From an uncultured Pirellula sp. (GTDB lineage Bacteria > Planctomycetota > Planctomycetia > Pirellulales > Pirellulaceae): a stretch of 64,000 nucleotides of DNA. Numbering within the stretch: the stretch's first letter is position 1; each line of letters starts with the position of its first letter. A program made the position numbers and the translations under genes. The DNA is taken from positions 310,001-374,000 of the forward strand of contig CAIOHR010000055.1 of NCBI GenBank assembly GCA_903858115.1, given 5' to 3'. Below the pieces are notes generated by a model, which worked only from the letters and a program-made list of their open reading frames with translations, was not told where the DNA came from and ran no database searches. This document shows positions 8,104-16,916 of the stretch, piece by piece.

Positions 8104-9072
8104 ATGAACCAGACGTTTCAGACTCAATCGACCGCAACGAATCTTCGCAAACGCGCTGAGCTATTGGGTCGACTGCGTCGCTTTTTTGATGAGCGTGCTT
8201 TCACCGAAGTTCAAACACCTGTCCTTTGTAGCGAGACCGTGATCGATCGACATCTCGATCCAATCGCTGTCCCATTGAAGCTGCCCGGCCAATCGTCTAC
8301 CCTTTGGTATTTGCAAACTTCTCCAGAACAATCGATGAAGCGATTGCTTGCCTCTGGAATCGGCAGCATTTATCAAGTCGGACCTGTTTTCCGAGACGGA
8401 GAACTCGGGCGACTTCACAACCCAGAATTTACCATGGCAGAATGGTATGACGTTGGTGCAGACTACGAACGCGGCCAACAACTACTCTCGGATCTACTCG
8501 TCTGTTTGCTCGATTGTGAACCCGCGGAAAGTGTCAGTTTCGAACAAGCGTTTCAAGCGGCTATCGGACTACCACTCTTCGAGTCGTCACCCACAGATTT
8601 CGGTCGCTGGGCTGTTGAAAACGAAATTGTCGACACGGAGAAATGGTCAACCGATTGGGATGATTGGGTGAACCTGCTCTTCTCAGAGCGAGTCCAAGGA
8701 ATGTTGGGCTGGCACCGGCCTGCAATCGTCAAGGATTTCCCCGCGTCACAAGCTGCATTAGCAGTCGTCAGCGAAATCGACCCGAGGACTGCCGAACGTT
8801 ACGAGATTTTTTATCACGGCGTGGAGCTAGCCAATGGATATCACGAATTACTGGATGCGAAAGTCCTTGCAGATCGAGATCGGTTAGCCAATCAGCAACG
8901 AGTGTTGGATGGCAAAACAGTATTGCCCAACTGCGAAAAGCTACTCGAAGCGATGAGAAATGGTATTCCAGCATCCTGTGGTTGCGCACTAGGATTTGAT
9001 CGCGTGGTGATGCTCGCATGCAATGCGACGAGCTTGCGAGAGGTCGTCTCCTTTGCAGCGGAGCGAGCTTAA
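8104..9072 (+). CDS. epmA: EF-P lysine ligase EpmA (class II LysRS-like)
   Basis: 322 residues, the usual size for EpmA/GenX/PoxA, which resembles the catalytic core of lysyl-tRNA synthetase without the anticodon-binding domain. Class II motifs are visible: motif 1-like RAELLGRLRRFFDERAFTEV with the invariant proline in VQTPVL, motif 2 VGPVFRDGELGRLHNPEFTM, and motif 3-like GCALGFDRVVML near the C-terminus. LANGYHELLDA matches the substrate-binding ANGF/Y-E region. It would attach lysine (or beta-lysine) to translation factor EF-P. It starts 9 bases after trpE and may be co-transcribed. Neither efp nor the 2,3-aminomutase epmB is in the window, so the substrate form cannot be decided here. 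Confidence 0.93.
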   Translation: MNQTFQTQSTATNLRKRAELLGRLRRFFDERAFTEVQTPVLCSETVIDRHLDPIAVPLKLPGQSSTLWYLQTSPEQSMKRLLASGIGSIYQVGPVFRDGELGRLHNPEFTMAEWYDVGADYERGQQLLSDLLVCLLDCEPAESVSFEQAFQAAIGLPLFESSPTDFGRWAVENEIVDTEKWSTDWDDWVNLLFSERVQGMLGWHRPAIVKDFPASQAALAVVSEIDPRTAERYEIFYHGVELANGYHELLDAKVLADRDRLANQQRVLDGKTVLPNCEKLLEAMRNGIPASCGCALGFDRVVMLACNATSLREVVSFAAERA

Positions 9073-9123
9073 GAACAACAGAACCGATCGTATTGAACGC
9101 GTTAAGGAAAAGAGCGAGATCTT

Positions 9124-11136
9124 ATGGCACTTCAAATTCTGCCCACTATCTGTGCGTTGGATTGTCCGGATGCCTGCTCGCTTCATATCACTGTCGAAGA
9201 TGGCAAAGTTACGAAACTCCAAGGGGATCCCGATCACCCGATCACTCAAGGGTTCGCTTGTGTGAAAATGGCTCGCTATCCGGAACGCCAAGAGCAATCG
9301 GACCGTTTGCAGTATCCCATGCGCCGCGTCGGTCCCAAAGGTGCGGGGCAGTTTGAACGGATATCGTGGGATGTTGCCATTGATGAAATTGCTCAGAAAA
9401 CCAAGTCGATCGTTGAATCACATGGCCCACAGTCGATATTGCCTTTCCATTACGGTGGTACGATGGGCGTTCTGGAGAGCAATCGCCCACTCGCATTCTT
9501 TCGTCAACTAGGTGCTCTCGAATTGGACCAAACCATCTGCGCATCAACCGGCGGGGCAGCTTGGGAGATGAACTATGGACCGAACAAACTTGGTACAGAC
9601 CCAGAGGATTTAATCCACTCGCGTTATGTGATTCTTTGGGGTATCAATGCACTGAGAAGCAACTCGCATATCGCGCCATTCCTAAAAGAAGCCAGGCACC
9701 GCGGAGCGCATATTCTTCATATCGATCCGTTCCGGAATGAGACTTCGCGATTTGCTGACGAACACTGGCAGATTCGAGTCGGGACAGATACCGCGTTAGC
9801 AATGGCCATCGCCAACGCGATCTTCGAGAACGGCTGGTTCGATGCGGATTACCTCAATCTTCATGCCATGGGAGTCGAAGAGTATCGAAGAGCCTGTTCG
9901 GAATGGACTCTCGAACGCGCTTCTGAGTACTGCGATGTACCTCTTGATGCCATTCAGACGATGGTGCAACAATTTGCAATGAGCTACGCACCGTTTGTCA
10001 AAGTCGGCTATGGAATGACTCGAAATGAAGGTGGTGGCAATGCGATTCGTGCCATCACACTTTTGCCTGCAATTCTTGGCGCGTGGAAAAGGTGCGGTGG
10101 CGGTGGTGCAATTTCTACGAGCGGCGCCTTTGGATTGAACACGAAAGCTATTAACGGCATGCAATTGGCTAACACAGCCGTCAGGCATATGAACATGAAT
10201 CTGCTGGCGACGGAGTTAGCACCCAGCCAGTCCTCGATCCATGGCATGTTTGTTTTCAACTCCAATCCCGCGGCCGTCACCCCAGATTCATCGCGAGTGA
10301 GACAAGGATTGGCTCGCGAAGATTTGCTATGTGTCGTGTTGGAGCATTTCCAAACCGATACGGCGGATTACGCAGACTACTTGCTTCCAGCAACGACGTT
10401 TCTCGAACACCATGATGTCTATACTGCGTATGGACATTACTATTTGCAATATTCCGAACCCGTTGTCGCACCTCGCGGAGAAGCCAAACCGAATAGTTGG
10501 TTCTTTCGTGAGCTCGCTAGGAAGATGGGGATGATGGACACATCGCTCGAGTGGTCGGTCCCCCAAGTGATAGAATCGTTACTAGACAGTCCCAATCCGT
10601 TCTTGTCCGGAATCACGGCGAATGAATTACAACAAAAGAAGTCGATCAAATTGAAGCTTCCTGCAGAGTACCGCCCCTATGCAAACGGTAGCAACTTTGA
10701 AGACAAGAAGATTCGATTTTCCCCTGTCCCCCAGCAACTCACCTTTAAAGAAGTTCTCACACCAGAATTGCCTCTACGATTAATCTCCCCACCGGGAAGT
10801 CATATTGTCAACACGACGATGGGGAATGTGAAAAGCATTCTTAAGTTAGCGGGTGGTGAGCCTCAAGTGATGATTCATCCTTCAGACGCAGAGGCTCGAG
10901 GCATAACGTCAGGCGAACGCGTTCATATTCGAAGCAGCACAGGAAGCATTCTTCGCAAAGTGATTGTCAGCGACGATGCAAAGCTAGGAGTCGTAATCGC
11001 CTTGGGGCAATGGTGGCCGAAACTATCGCCAGATCGCAAAAGCCTCAACGATATCACCAGCGAACGGCTAACCGACCTGGGCGGCGGCAGCACCTTCGGC
11101 AACGTCGCCGTGCAAGTTTCGAAAGCATCAGTGTAG
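9124..11136 (+). CDS. Molybdopterin-dependent oxidoreductase, YoaE-like
   Basis: 670 residues. The N-terminus carries four cysteines spaced C10-x3-C14-x3-C18-x27-C46, the [4Fe-4S] site of the DMSO reductase/formate dehydrogenase superfamily. It is followed by DRLQYPMRRVG and GQFERISWDVAIDEIA, both typical of the family. The mid-region has the MGD-binding pattern YVILWGINALRSNSH, and the C-terminus has the molybdopterin dinucleotide-binding beta-barrel (from about residue 555, NTTMGN to VQVSKAS). There is no Tat signal, so it is probably cytoplasmic. The closest architecture I know is Bacillus YoaE, of unknown substrate. No partner iron-sulfur or quinone subunit is adjacent. Family call firm; substrate unknown. 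Confidence 0.9.
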   Translation: MALQILPTICALDCPDACSLHITVEDGKVTKLQGDPDHPITQGFACVKMARYPERQEQSDRLQYPMRRVGPKGAGQFERISWDVAIDEIAQKTKSIVESHGPQSILPFHYGGTMGVLESNRPLAFFRQLGALELDQTICASTGGAAWEMNYGPNKLGTDPEDLIHSRYVILWGINALRSNSHIAPFLKEARHRGAHILHIDPFRNETSRFADEHWQIRVGTDTALAMAIANAIFENGWFDADYLNLHAMGVEEYRRACSEWTLERASEYCDVPLDAIQTMVQQFAMSYAPFVKVGYGMTRNEGGGNAIRAITLLPAILGAWKRCGGGGAISTSGAFGLNTKAINGMQLANTAVRHMNMNLLATELAPSQSSIHGMFVFNSNPAAVTPDSSRVRQGLAREDLLCVVLEHFQTDTADYADYLLPATTFLEHHDVYTAYGHYYLQYSEPVVAPRGEAKPNSWFFRELARKMGMMDTSLEWSVPQVIESLLDSPNPFLSGITANELQQKKSIKLKLPAEYRPYANGSNFEDKKIRFSPVPQQLTFKEVLTPELPLRLISPPGSHIVNTTMGNVKSILKLAGGEPQVMIHPSDAEARGITSGERVHIRSSTGSILRKVIVSDDAKLGVVIALGQWWPKLSPDRKSLNDITSERLTDLGGGSTFGNVAVQVSKASV

Positions 11137-11137
11137 T

Positions 11138-11155
11138 GGATCGCTCCGTCGATCC
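11138..11155 (+). terminator. Short hairpin just after the molybdopterin oxidoreductase gene
   Basis: GGATCG (11138-11143) pairs with CGATCC (11150-11155) across a 6-base loop, starting 2 bases after the stop codon. The following bases (ATCTTCATCC) are not a proper T-run, so this is only a weak terminator candidate in a convergent gap. Confidence 0.3.
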
Positions 11156-11243
11156 ATCTTCATCCACCCTCGCTCAAACTCTTTGAAAAGCAGCGTTCTT
11201 CGCAGTCAGCAGATTGCTATATCCAAAGATGATCGCGGAGCGA

Positions 11244-12410
11244 TCAACGACTTTGTTGACTCTGTTGACTTTGTTGTTGACGAAGTGCTTCGATCTCGGC
11301 TTCTAATGGGCCAAGGTCGAGTACTGGTTCGACTTCGACGTCACGTGCATTCTTGAACAGAGGGCGTTGTTTGCACGAAAAAAAATGGGAGACGTAACGC
11401 TGCATAGCGACTTCTTCAGGAACTTTGAAACGATCTCCCTTTTGAAGAATCGGACGATAGTCATGCATTTGCCCGAACTGGCGTTCACCGGCCGCTTGGC
11501 ATGGGAACCAATTTCCTGCGCCATCTTGGTCTTCAAGATAAAACTCTGGATAGCAATGCTCTGGTATCCAAACACACCTTGCAGGAATATCGCTCGCTCG
11601 ACACAAAGCGACAAAGATGCCCGTCATCTCTTCGCAGTCTCCTTGCTTGTCCTTGAGCGCTTCCTTTATCTGTCGCAAATCACCGTTCCGATACTCGATA
11701 TTGTCTCGTACCCAATCGTAGATCATCTCGACGTGACGCCATGCATTCTCGGGCTTCGAGTCTTCGATCTTCTTTGCGGTTCGCTTTATCTCGCTCAGGT
11801 CGATATCAATATATGGACTGCTACCTAAGTACCATTTGAGTTCTTTCGCACTGCTCTTCGGAACTCTGAAGATAGATGTATCCGTTGGAGCGTTGATGAA
11901 TGACTTTACCACTTTCACTTGAACCACCAGCTCGAGAGTGTTGTTAGGTCCCAAGCTATTCATACGCATGATAAGCTGCTTGGCCCCAGCCGGCAGATCT
12001 CGAAATTGCCAAGCGACATTGTCTGGCATCTGGTTCCCGACAACTTCAATGGTCTGTTCAGGCCAGTCCATCGGAAACGGAATCGTTGCCAATAGCGACG
12101 TGCAAGAGTTATCGTTGGTCGCGAACCGCATGCCAAACTGCATGTCCATCGATCGAGGAGCAAAAAGATTGACTCCGTTACTTCCCTCGACCACACGACC
12201 AACAATGACACCTGGGTCCACCTTCTTCGGCGAAGTCTTGGCTCGTGCGGATGTTTTCGATTTCGCATCTTTGGAATCCTTGGATTCCTTAACATCTTTT
12301 GCTGTGTCCGTAATAGCGACGACCGCACGGCTCGAATCCTGAGCCGCGAGCGGGGTTGCTTGAAGTGCAGAGAGCAAAAGTAATAACTTATGAAGACGGT
12401 TCAGTTGCAT
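11244..12410 (-). CDS. Exported transglutaminase-like domain protein
   Basis: 388 residues. It has a signal peptide (MQLNRLHKLLLLLSALQATPLAAQ), a Lys/Ser-rich linker, and a beta-rich middle (about 68-190). A transglutaminase/protease-like core follows: QGDCEEMTGIFVALCRASDIPAR with candidate catalytic Cys259, His285 in WIPEHCYPEF, and Asp294 or Asp296 just after it. The tail is a Gln/Ser repeat (QQQSQQSQQS) encoded by short GTTGACT-like iterations. Members of this superfamily act as peptidases, amidases or cross-linkers in the periplasm; the substrate here cannot be told. It lies alone between the molybdopterin gene (convergent) and sdhB (same strand, about 180 bases upstream, with a hairpin between). 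Confidence 0.85.
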   Translation of the reverse strand: MQLNRLHKLLLLLSALQATPLAAQDSSRAVVAITDTAKDVKESKDSKDAKSKTSARAKTSPKKVDPGVIVGRVVEGSNGVNLFAPRSMDMQFGMRFATNDNSCTSLLATIPFPMDWPEQTIEVVGNQMPDNVAWQFRDLPAGAKQLIMRMNSLGPNNTLELVVQVKVVKSFINAPTDTSIFRVPKSSAKELKWYLGSSPYIDIDLSEIKRTAKKIEDSKPENAWRHVEMIYDWVRDNIEYRNGDLRQIKEALKDKQGDCEEMTGIFVALCRASDIPARCVWIPEHCYPEFYLEDQDGAGNWFPCQAAGERQFGQMHDYRPILQKGDRFKVPEEVAMQRYVSHFFSCKQRPLFKNARDVEVEPVLDLGPLEAEIEALRQQQSQQSQQSR

Positions 12411-12510
12411 TCTTGGTCCTCCGATCGAAAGGGCGTCCTATTCCAGGATAAACTGCCAACCTACGATTGTGGGAAAAGAATACCCAACTGGTCACAATTC
12501 TTTGAGAGAT

Positions 12511-12541
12511 GGGTAGTCTGGTTGTAGTGACCAGACCACCC
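12511..12541 (-). terminator. Hairpin downstream of the sdhCAB operon
   Basis: GGGTAGTCTGG (12511-12521) pairs with CCAGACCACCC (12531-12541) with one A-C mismatch and a 9-base loop. It lies about 47 bases after the sdhB stop on the transcribed minus strand and before the transglutaminase gene. There is no clear T-run, so it may be a terminator or an mRNA 3'-end stabiliser. Confidence 0.45.
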
Positions 12542-12587
12542 ATACAGATGATTGCGATTGTGCAGATACTTGCGATTGAAAGGGGCG

Positions 12588-13445
12588 TTAGCGATCGAAG
12601 AACTTGCGGAAGCTGTAAACCGTTGCGGCTCGGCCAGCTCGGGCGATCGAGGTTGTCAAAGGGATTTCCTTCGGACAAACAGCAACACAATTCTGAGCAT
12701 TTCCGCAAGCAGCAATCCCTCCAAAGCCCGTTAACGCTTCCATCCGATCGTCGGCGATGTTTTTGCCTACGGGATGAGCATTAAACAACATCGCTTGGGA
12801 GATTGCGTGTGCCCCAATAAACCCTTGGTCGTAAGCCTCTTTCTTGCGAAGATCGTACGACTCGTCTGTTTCGCCAGGATTTCGTTGCAATTCAATCTTG
12901 GTGAACTGAGGACACGCCTCCAAGCAGCAGCCACAACTCATACACTGGCTAAGCGGATAACTTTGCTCCTGCTCAGCTCGGGAGATCCGAGGACCAGCTC
13001 CCATGTCGTAAGAACCATCGACTGGAACCCACGCCTTCACTCTTTTTAGATTATGGAACAACCGCGAACGATCAATCATCAAATCTCGAAGTACAGGGAA
13101 CTTCGACATCGGCTGAAGTTCAATCTCTTCAGGGTTATCTTCGACCAATCGGTCGACCAATGCACTACAGCTTTGGCGAACGCGTCCGTTGATCACCATC
13201 GTGCAGGAGCCGCAGACTTCTTCTAAGCAACCGCAGTCCCAAGCAACAGGGCTGACTTTTTTTCCGTCGGATGTCTTCGCTTGTGCGGCGATCTTTTGAA
13301 GAACGCTGATCACATTCATATCCGGCTCGTACTCCACCTGATGGCGTTCCCAATACTGAGGTAGACCGGGGCCGTCTTGTCGTAGAACGCGAACGTTGAT
13401 CTTCGATGGTTTTCGCTTCGGTGCTTCGGATCCTGGTGCGATCAT
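12588..13445 (-). CDS. sdhB: Succinate dehydrogenase iron-sulfur subunit
   Basis: 285 residues. SdhB carries electrons from the SdhA flavin to the membrane cytochrome b through three clusters. The [2Fe-2S] site is C73-x4-C78-x2-C81-x11-C93 (CGCLEEVCGSC). The first four-cysteine set is CMSCGCCLEACP (C168, C171, C174, C178). A third set lies near CGNAQNCVAVCPKEIP. This matches the B. subtilis/epsilon-proteobacterial (type B) form. It is the last gene of sdhC-sdhA-sdhB, 85 bases after sdhA. That spacer contains two copies of ATTACGACTGA, of no known role. Confidence 0.96.
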   Translation of the reverse strand: MIAPGSEAPKRKPSKINVRVLRQDGPGLPQYWERHQVEYEPDMNVISVLQKIAAQAKTSDGKKVSPVAWDCGCLEEVCGSCTMVINGRVRQSCSALVDRLVEDNPEEIELQPMSKFPVLRDLMIDRSRLFHNLKRVKAWVPVDGSYDMGAGPRISRAEQEQSYPLSQCMSCGCCLEACPQFTKIELQRNPGETDESYDLRKKEAYDQGFIGAHAISQAMLFNAHPVGKNIADDRMEALTGFGGIAACGNAQNCVAVCPKEIPLTTSIARAGRAATVYSFRKFFDR

Positions 13446-13530
13446 GGCAATGAATATCTTCGTGTAGTTTTATTGAATATGTGAATTACGACTGATATGT
13501 TGATTACGACTGAATAGCATCGCGGACCAA

Positions 13531-15516
13531 TTATGTACCCGCGGATACCAATTGTTTGCTCTCAGATTTCGATTTGGCTTTGGCCAAACGTTCCTTCCAA
13601 ACTTGCTCGATCGCCTCAGCTCCCACCAAACCGTAAAGACGTGGTCGGGGTGGAAGCAGTCGAGTGTCGATCGGTTCAAAGGAGTGAACGGGTTCTGTTC
13701 CATCCCAAGTACAAATGGTCGAGTTCAAGAACTTCTTGTTGTTCGCCTCGAAATCGTCGCACCAAGCTTCTGCTTCTCTCAAGCGTTCCGCTGGTTCGGT
13801 CGACTTCAGACTTGGAGGAGAAAACGCTGGCTTGTAGTGCGCTCCGCGGCTTTCGTCTCGCATTCTTGCTCCCTTCAAAATACCAAGTGCGACTGGGAAC
13901 ATGTCCTGAACCGCTTTCGTGAAAATCACGTTCTGATTGGTCCAGCTTCCAGTGTCACTCAGCGAGCACTTCTTGGAACGCGCTTGTAGGTCAAGCACTT
14001 TGGCGTACGCTTCGTCCAGTTGAGCATTGTCCCGCACAACCGTGGCAACTCGTGTCATCGTGTCCCCCAGTTCTTGGTGAAGCAAGTAAGGGTTCTCGTC
14101 ACCCGCTTGGTTCGCTAACAACGCCTTGTGCCGCGATTCTTGAACAGCGACAGCCTTTTCAAAAATACTCTTGGGCAAATCGCTTGCTGCCTTATTGTTC
14201 TTCATCAAATTGACGATACCAGGTGCAACGAATAACCCACTGAAAATACAACTGAGCAAAGAGTTCGCACCTAATCGGTTCGCACCATGATACTGGTAGT
14301 CGCATTCACCTAAAGCATAAAGGCCTGGGATGTTTGTCACCTGATTCTTTGGCGAGCCCGGTAGCAAACCACCGCTGGCGCTCGCCTCGTAGTCGACCCA
14401 CAATCCACCCATGCTATAGTGGACGGCTGGGAAAATCTTCATAGGCTCTTCGCGAGGGTCTACACCCTGAAACTTTTCATAAATCTCGAGAATACCACCT
14501 AGCTTGCGATCCAGCTCCGCTCGTGGAATGTGCGTCAGGTCCAAGTAAACACTCATTCGAGACGGGTCTACCGAAAGCCCTTCATTAACGCAAATATTGA
14601 AAATCTCTCGTGTTGCAATATCGCGAGGAACAAGGTTCCCATACTTGGGAAATCGTTCTTCCAAGAAGTAGTAGCGTTCGTTTTGCGGAATCTCCTTCGG
14701 GTAGCGTGAATCGTTCGGTTTGCGAGGAACCCATACACGCCCACCTTCTCCCCGAGCAGACTCGCTCATCAACCGCAGCTTGTCGGCACCAGGAATCGCC
14801 GTCGGATGCACTTGGATAAACTCTGGGTTCCCAAGCTTTGCACCCGCCTGGAAGCATCGACTGGCTGCACTACCCGTGCAGAATACCGACATCGTTGAAC
14901 GTCCGAAAACCAAGCCATTCCCCCCGGTCGCGACGATCACCGCATCGGCTGCAAACGATCGAATTTGCATCGATACCATGTCTTGTGCTACAGCACCCAC
15001 GCAACGTCCGTTGTCGTCCATCACCGGCCCTAGGAAATCCCAGAATTCGTATTTCTTAACGAGTCCTTCCGATTCGTAGCGTCGAACTTGTTCATCCAAA
15101 GCGTAGAGGAGTTGCTGGCCGGTCGTTGCGCCAGCAAAAGCAGTTCGTTTGTAAAGTGTACCGCCAAAACGGCGACGATCGATAAAGCCTTCTGGTGTTC
15201 GATTGAAGGTTACTCCAAGACGATCCATGAGATCGATGACTTTGGGAGCCCAGTAGGCCATCTCCTTCACAGGTGGCTGATTTTGCAGAAAATCACCCCC
15301 GTAGATGGTGTCGTCGAAGTGTTGCCACTCATCGTCACCTTGTTGTCGCGTGAGATCGTTTACGCTATTGATTCCCCCCTGGGCGCAAACGCTGTGTGAA
15401 CGTTTGACCGGAGTGAGACTTAGCAAGTCTACCGAAACTCCCAGTTCCGCCAATTTCATGGTGGCTGCCAAACCAGCCAATCCACCGCCAACTACTAGTA
15501 CTCGATTACCCATCAT
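13531..15516 (-). CDS. sdhA: Succinate dehydrogenase flavoprotein subunit
   Basis: 661 residues. SdhA oxidises succinate to fumarate with covalently bound FAD. The N-terminus shows the Rossmann dinucleotide motif VVGGGLAGLAATMKLAELG, then RSHSVCAQGGIN, which contains the histidine that carries FAD in this family. Further family motifs are ATGGNGLVFG, EFIQVHPTAI, the substrate region SESARGEGGRVW, and HYSMGGLWVDYEA. Length and sequence fit the type B/menaquinone group. Two adjacent ATGs (15516, 15513) are possible starts. It lies between sdhC and sdhB in one operon. Confidence 0.97.
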   Translation of the reverse strand: MMGNRVLVVGGGLAGLAATMKLAELGVSVDLLSLTPVKRSHSVCAQGGINSVNDLTRQQGDDEWQHFDDTIYGGDFLQNQPPVKEMAYWAPKVIDLMDRLGVTFNRTPEGFIDRRRFGGTLYKRTAFAGATTGQQLLYALDEQVRRYESEGLVKKYEFWDFLGPVMDDNGRCVGAVAQDMVSMQIRSFAADAVIVATGGNGLVFGRSTMSVFCTGSAASRCFQAGAKLGNPEFIQVHPTAIPGADKLRLMSESARGEGGRVWVPRKPNDSRYPKEIPQNERYYFLEERFPKYGNLVPRDIATREIFNICVNEGLSVDPSRMSVYLDLTHIPRAELDRKLGGILEIYEKFQGVDPREEPMKIFPAVHYSMGGLWVDYEASASGGLLPGSPKNQVTNIPGLYALGECDYQYHGANRLGANSLLSCIFSGLFVAPGIVNLMKNNKAASDLPKSIFEKAVAVQESRHKALLANQAGDENPYLLHQELGDTMTRVATVVRDNAQLDEAYAKVLDLQARSKKCSLSDTGSWTNQNVIFTKAVQDMFPVALGILKGARMRDESRGAHYKPAFSPPSLKSTEPAERLREAEAWCDDFEANNKKFLNSTICTWDGTEPVHSFEPIDTRLLPPRPRLYGLVGAEAIEQVWKERLAKAKSKSESKQLVSAGT

Positions 15517-15625
15517 TACTTTCCAATTCTTGCTTGGCTTGATTCAACGTAGAGATAGATGCCGTATTAACCGAACTCGACCGACCTGATTAACGATCCT
15601 AGATCTTACAGGGGCCAAGACCGGT

Positions 15626-16465
15626 TTAGGGGGCGGCGACTGGTTCCGGTTTTCGCTCTTCTTCGTGCTGATGCCCATCTGTTCGTTTGTGGTCGTCGGG
15701 ATTAATCATGTGACCGTCAACCCTTACCTTGTACATTTCATCTTCGATGACTTTTGCAGCTTTTGAATCGGTTGTTTTCACAGCCACCAACGAAGCAATA
15801 CCTGCCGCGCCGATGAATACGCCGAAGATCGCACAAAAAATACTGGCCCGACTCTGCGATTTCGGAGTCAACCAAATCCCCCAAGTAATGCCGGCAGTCC
15901 AAATACCGTTTGCCAGGTGAAACGTGCAAGCCAGAACGCCGGCTAGATAAAAAATGGGCCAGACAATTCCACCGAAATCGTTCATCGCGTCCGCCAATGA
16001 ACTGGCAGCATTATAGGGTCGAAACTGTGCCATTCCGAGCGGCTCGGCAACGCTCTTCAACCACCAATCTGTGTGAAACCAACCGTGAAGATGAAAAACG
16101 TGCGTGAAAATGAAGATAATTGCAATATATCCGGTGATTCGCTGCCACGAATATCTGCGGTTGTGCGTGTACCGATACTGCTGAACGTTCGATTTTCCTG
16201 TCTGTGCAATCCAAACACCGACCGCAGCGTGAAACAAAATCGGGCCAAAAATAAAGGCCCATTCCACCAACGGCAGAAACGGAATCGAGTGGATCGTAAA
16301 TACGTTGTTTTGGAAAACGCTCGCCCCAGCCAATAAACTGGCGTTGGTGATCAAGTGAACGCACATGTAGGCACCCACCGGGACCAAACCGCTTAGCGAG
16401 TGCAAACGACGAATGAGAAATTCATTGCGGTGAAAAAAAGACAAGGCGGAGCTGTTGGAAGTCAT
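15626..16465 (-). CDS. sdhC: Succinate dehydrogenase cytochrome b subunit (type B, single anchor)
   Basis: 279 residues with about five hydrophobic segments, so one polypeptide replaces the SdhC/SdhD pair. Candidate haem-ligand histidines lie at H37 (MCVHLITN), H79 (ILFHAAVG), H122 (FTHVFH) and H183 (TFHLANGIWT). The first two spacings (42, 43) are those I recall for the two-haem B. subtilis SdhC; the third gap is about 20 residues longer, suggesting a loop insertion. The C-terminus is charged and probably cytoplasmic. It is the first gene of the operon, which indicates a complex II coupled to menaquinone-like quinones, an inference from type. Confidence 0.94.
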   Translation of the reverse strand: MTSNSSALSFFHRNEFLIRRLHSLSGLVPVGAYMCVHLITNASLLAGASVFQNNVFTIHSIPFLPLVEWAFIFGPILFHAAVGVWIAQTGKSNVQQYRYTHNRRYSWQRITGYIAIIFIFTHVFHLHGWFHTDWWLKSVAEPLGMAQFRPYNAASSLADAMNDFGGIVWPIFYLAGVLACTFHLANGIWTAGITWGIWLTPKSQSRASIFCAIFGVFIGAAGIASLVAVKTTDSKAAKVIEDEMYKVRVDGHMINPDDHKRTDGHQHEEERKPEPVAAP

Positions 16466-16916
16466 GCGTCTGTCGGTAACGATTGTTGGATCAAGCCGGT
16501 CGAAAATCCTTGACCTGTCTATTACTTGATCGAATAGTTGCAGGTTATAGGAATCGGTCCCCGTACTGTTGGATTCACTAGGAACGATACTGTAGAGAAT
16601 GTACTTGTTTTAACCAGTCTCGCCAGAGGAGCGTTCGTGCAGTTTTTCGGCAGGGACTGTACCGTAACAATCGTTTTAATCGGGAAGATCGGTGAATTGA
16701 TTGCCTTGACGGTGGCTTCGCAGTCGAGAAATTCAATTCGACACGAACAAATCGCCAAAAACCAGCTTTTCGTTGACAGTCCTGTTTCGGTCGAACTATA
16801 CTCAGATTCTAGTGGATCAGTGAAAAATCCACCCAGTAAGCGAGTTCATCCGCCTGTGACTCAATTATTGCTAGTGTTTACTACTACTCGTCGCTTTCCA
16901 TAGTTGCGGTGACACG
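16466..16916. other. Intergenic region between divergent sdhC and a coiled-coil gene
   Basis: A gap of about 450 bases between leftward sdhC and the rightward gene at 16917. A good rightward promoter is present at 16773-16802 (listed separately). Open frames exist on both strands here but have no signal peptide, domain or family resemblance, and I do not call them. The sdhC promoter must lie near the left end, but I see no clear consensus. Confidence 0.5.
16773..16802 (+). promoter_or_regulatory. Sigma-70-type promoter for the coiled-coil gene
   Basis: A perfect -35 TTGACA (16773-16778) and a -10 TATACT (16797-16802) are separated by 18 bases. Transcription would start near 16809, giving a leader of about 108 bases before the ATG at 16917. 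It is the best consensus promoter I find in the window. Confidence 0.6.

Noticed and set aside
16538..16903. 121-codon plus-strand frame between sdhC and the coiled-coil gene
   Set aside because: It runs through the good promoter at 16773-16802 and has no domain or signal peptide.
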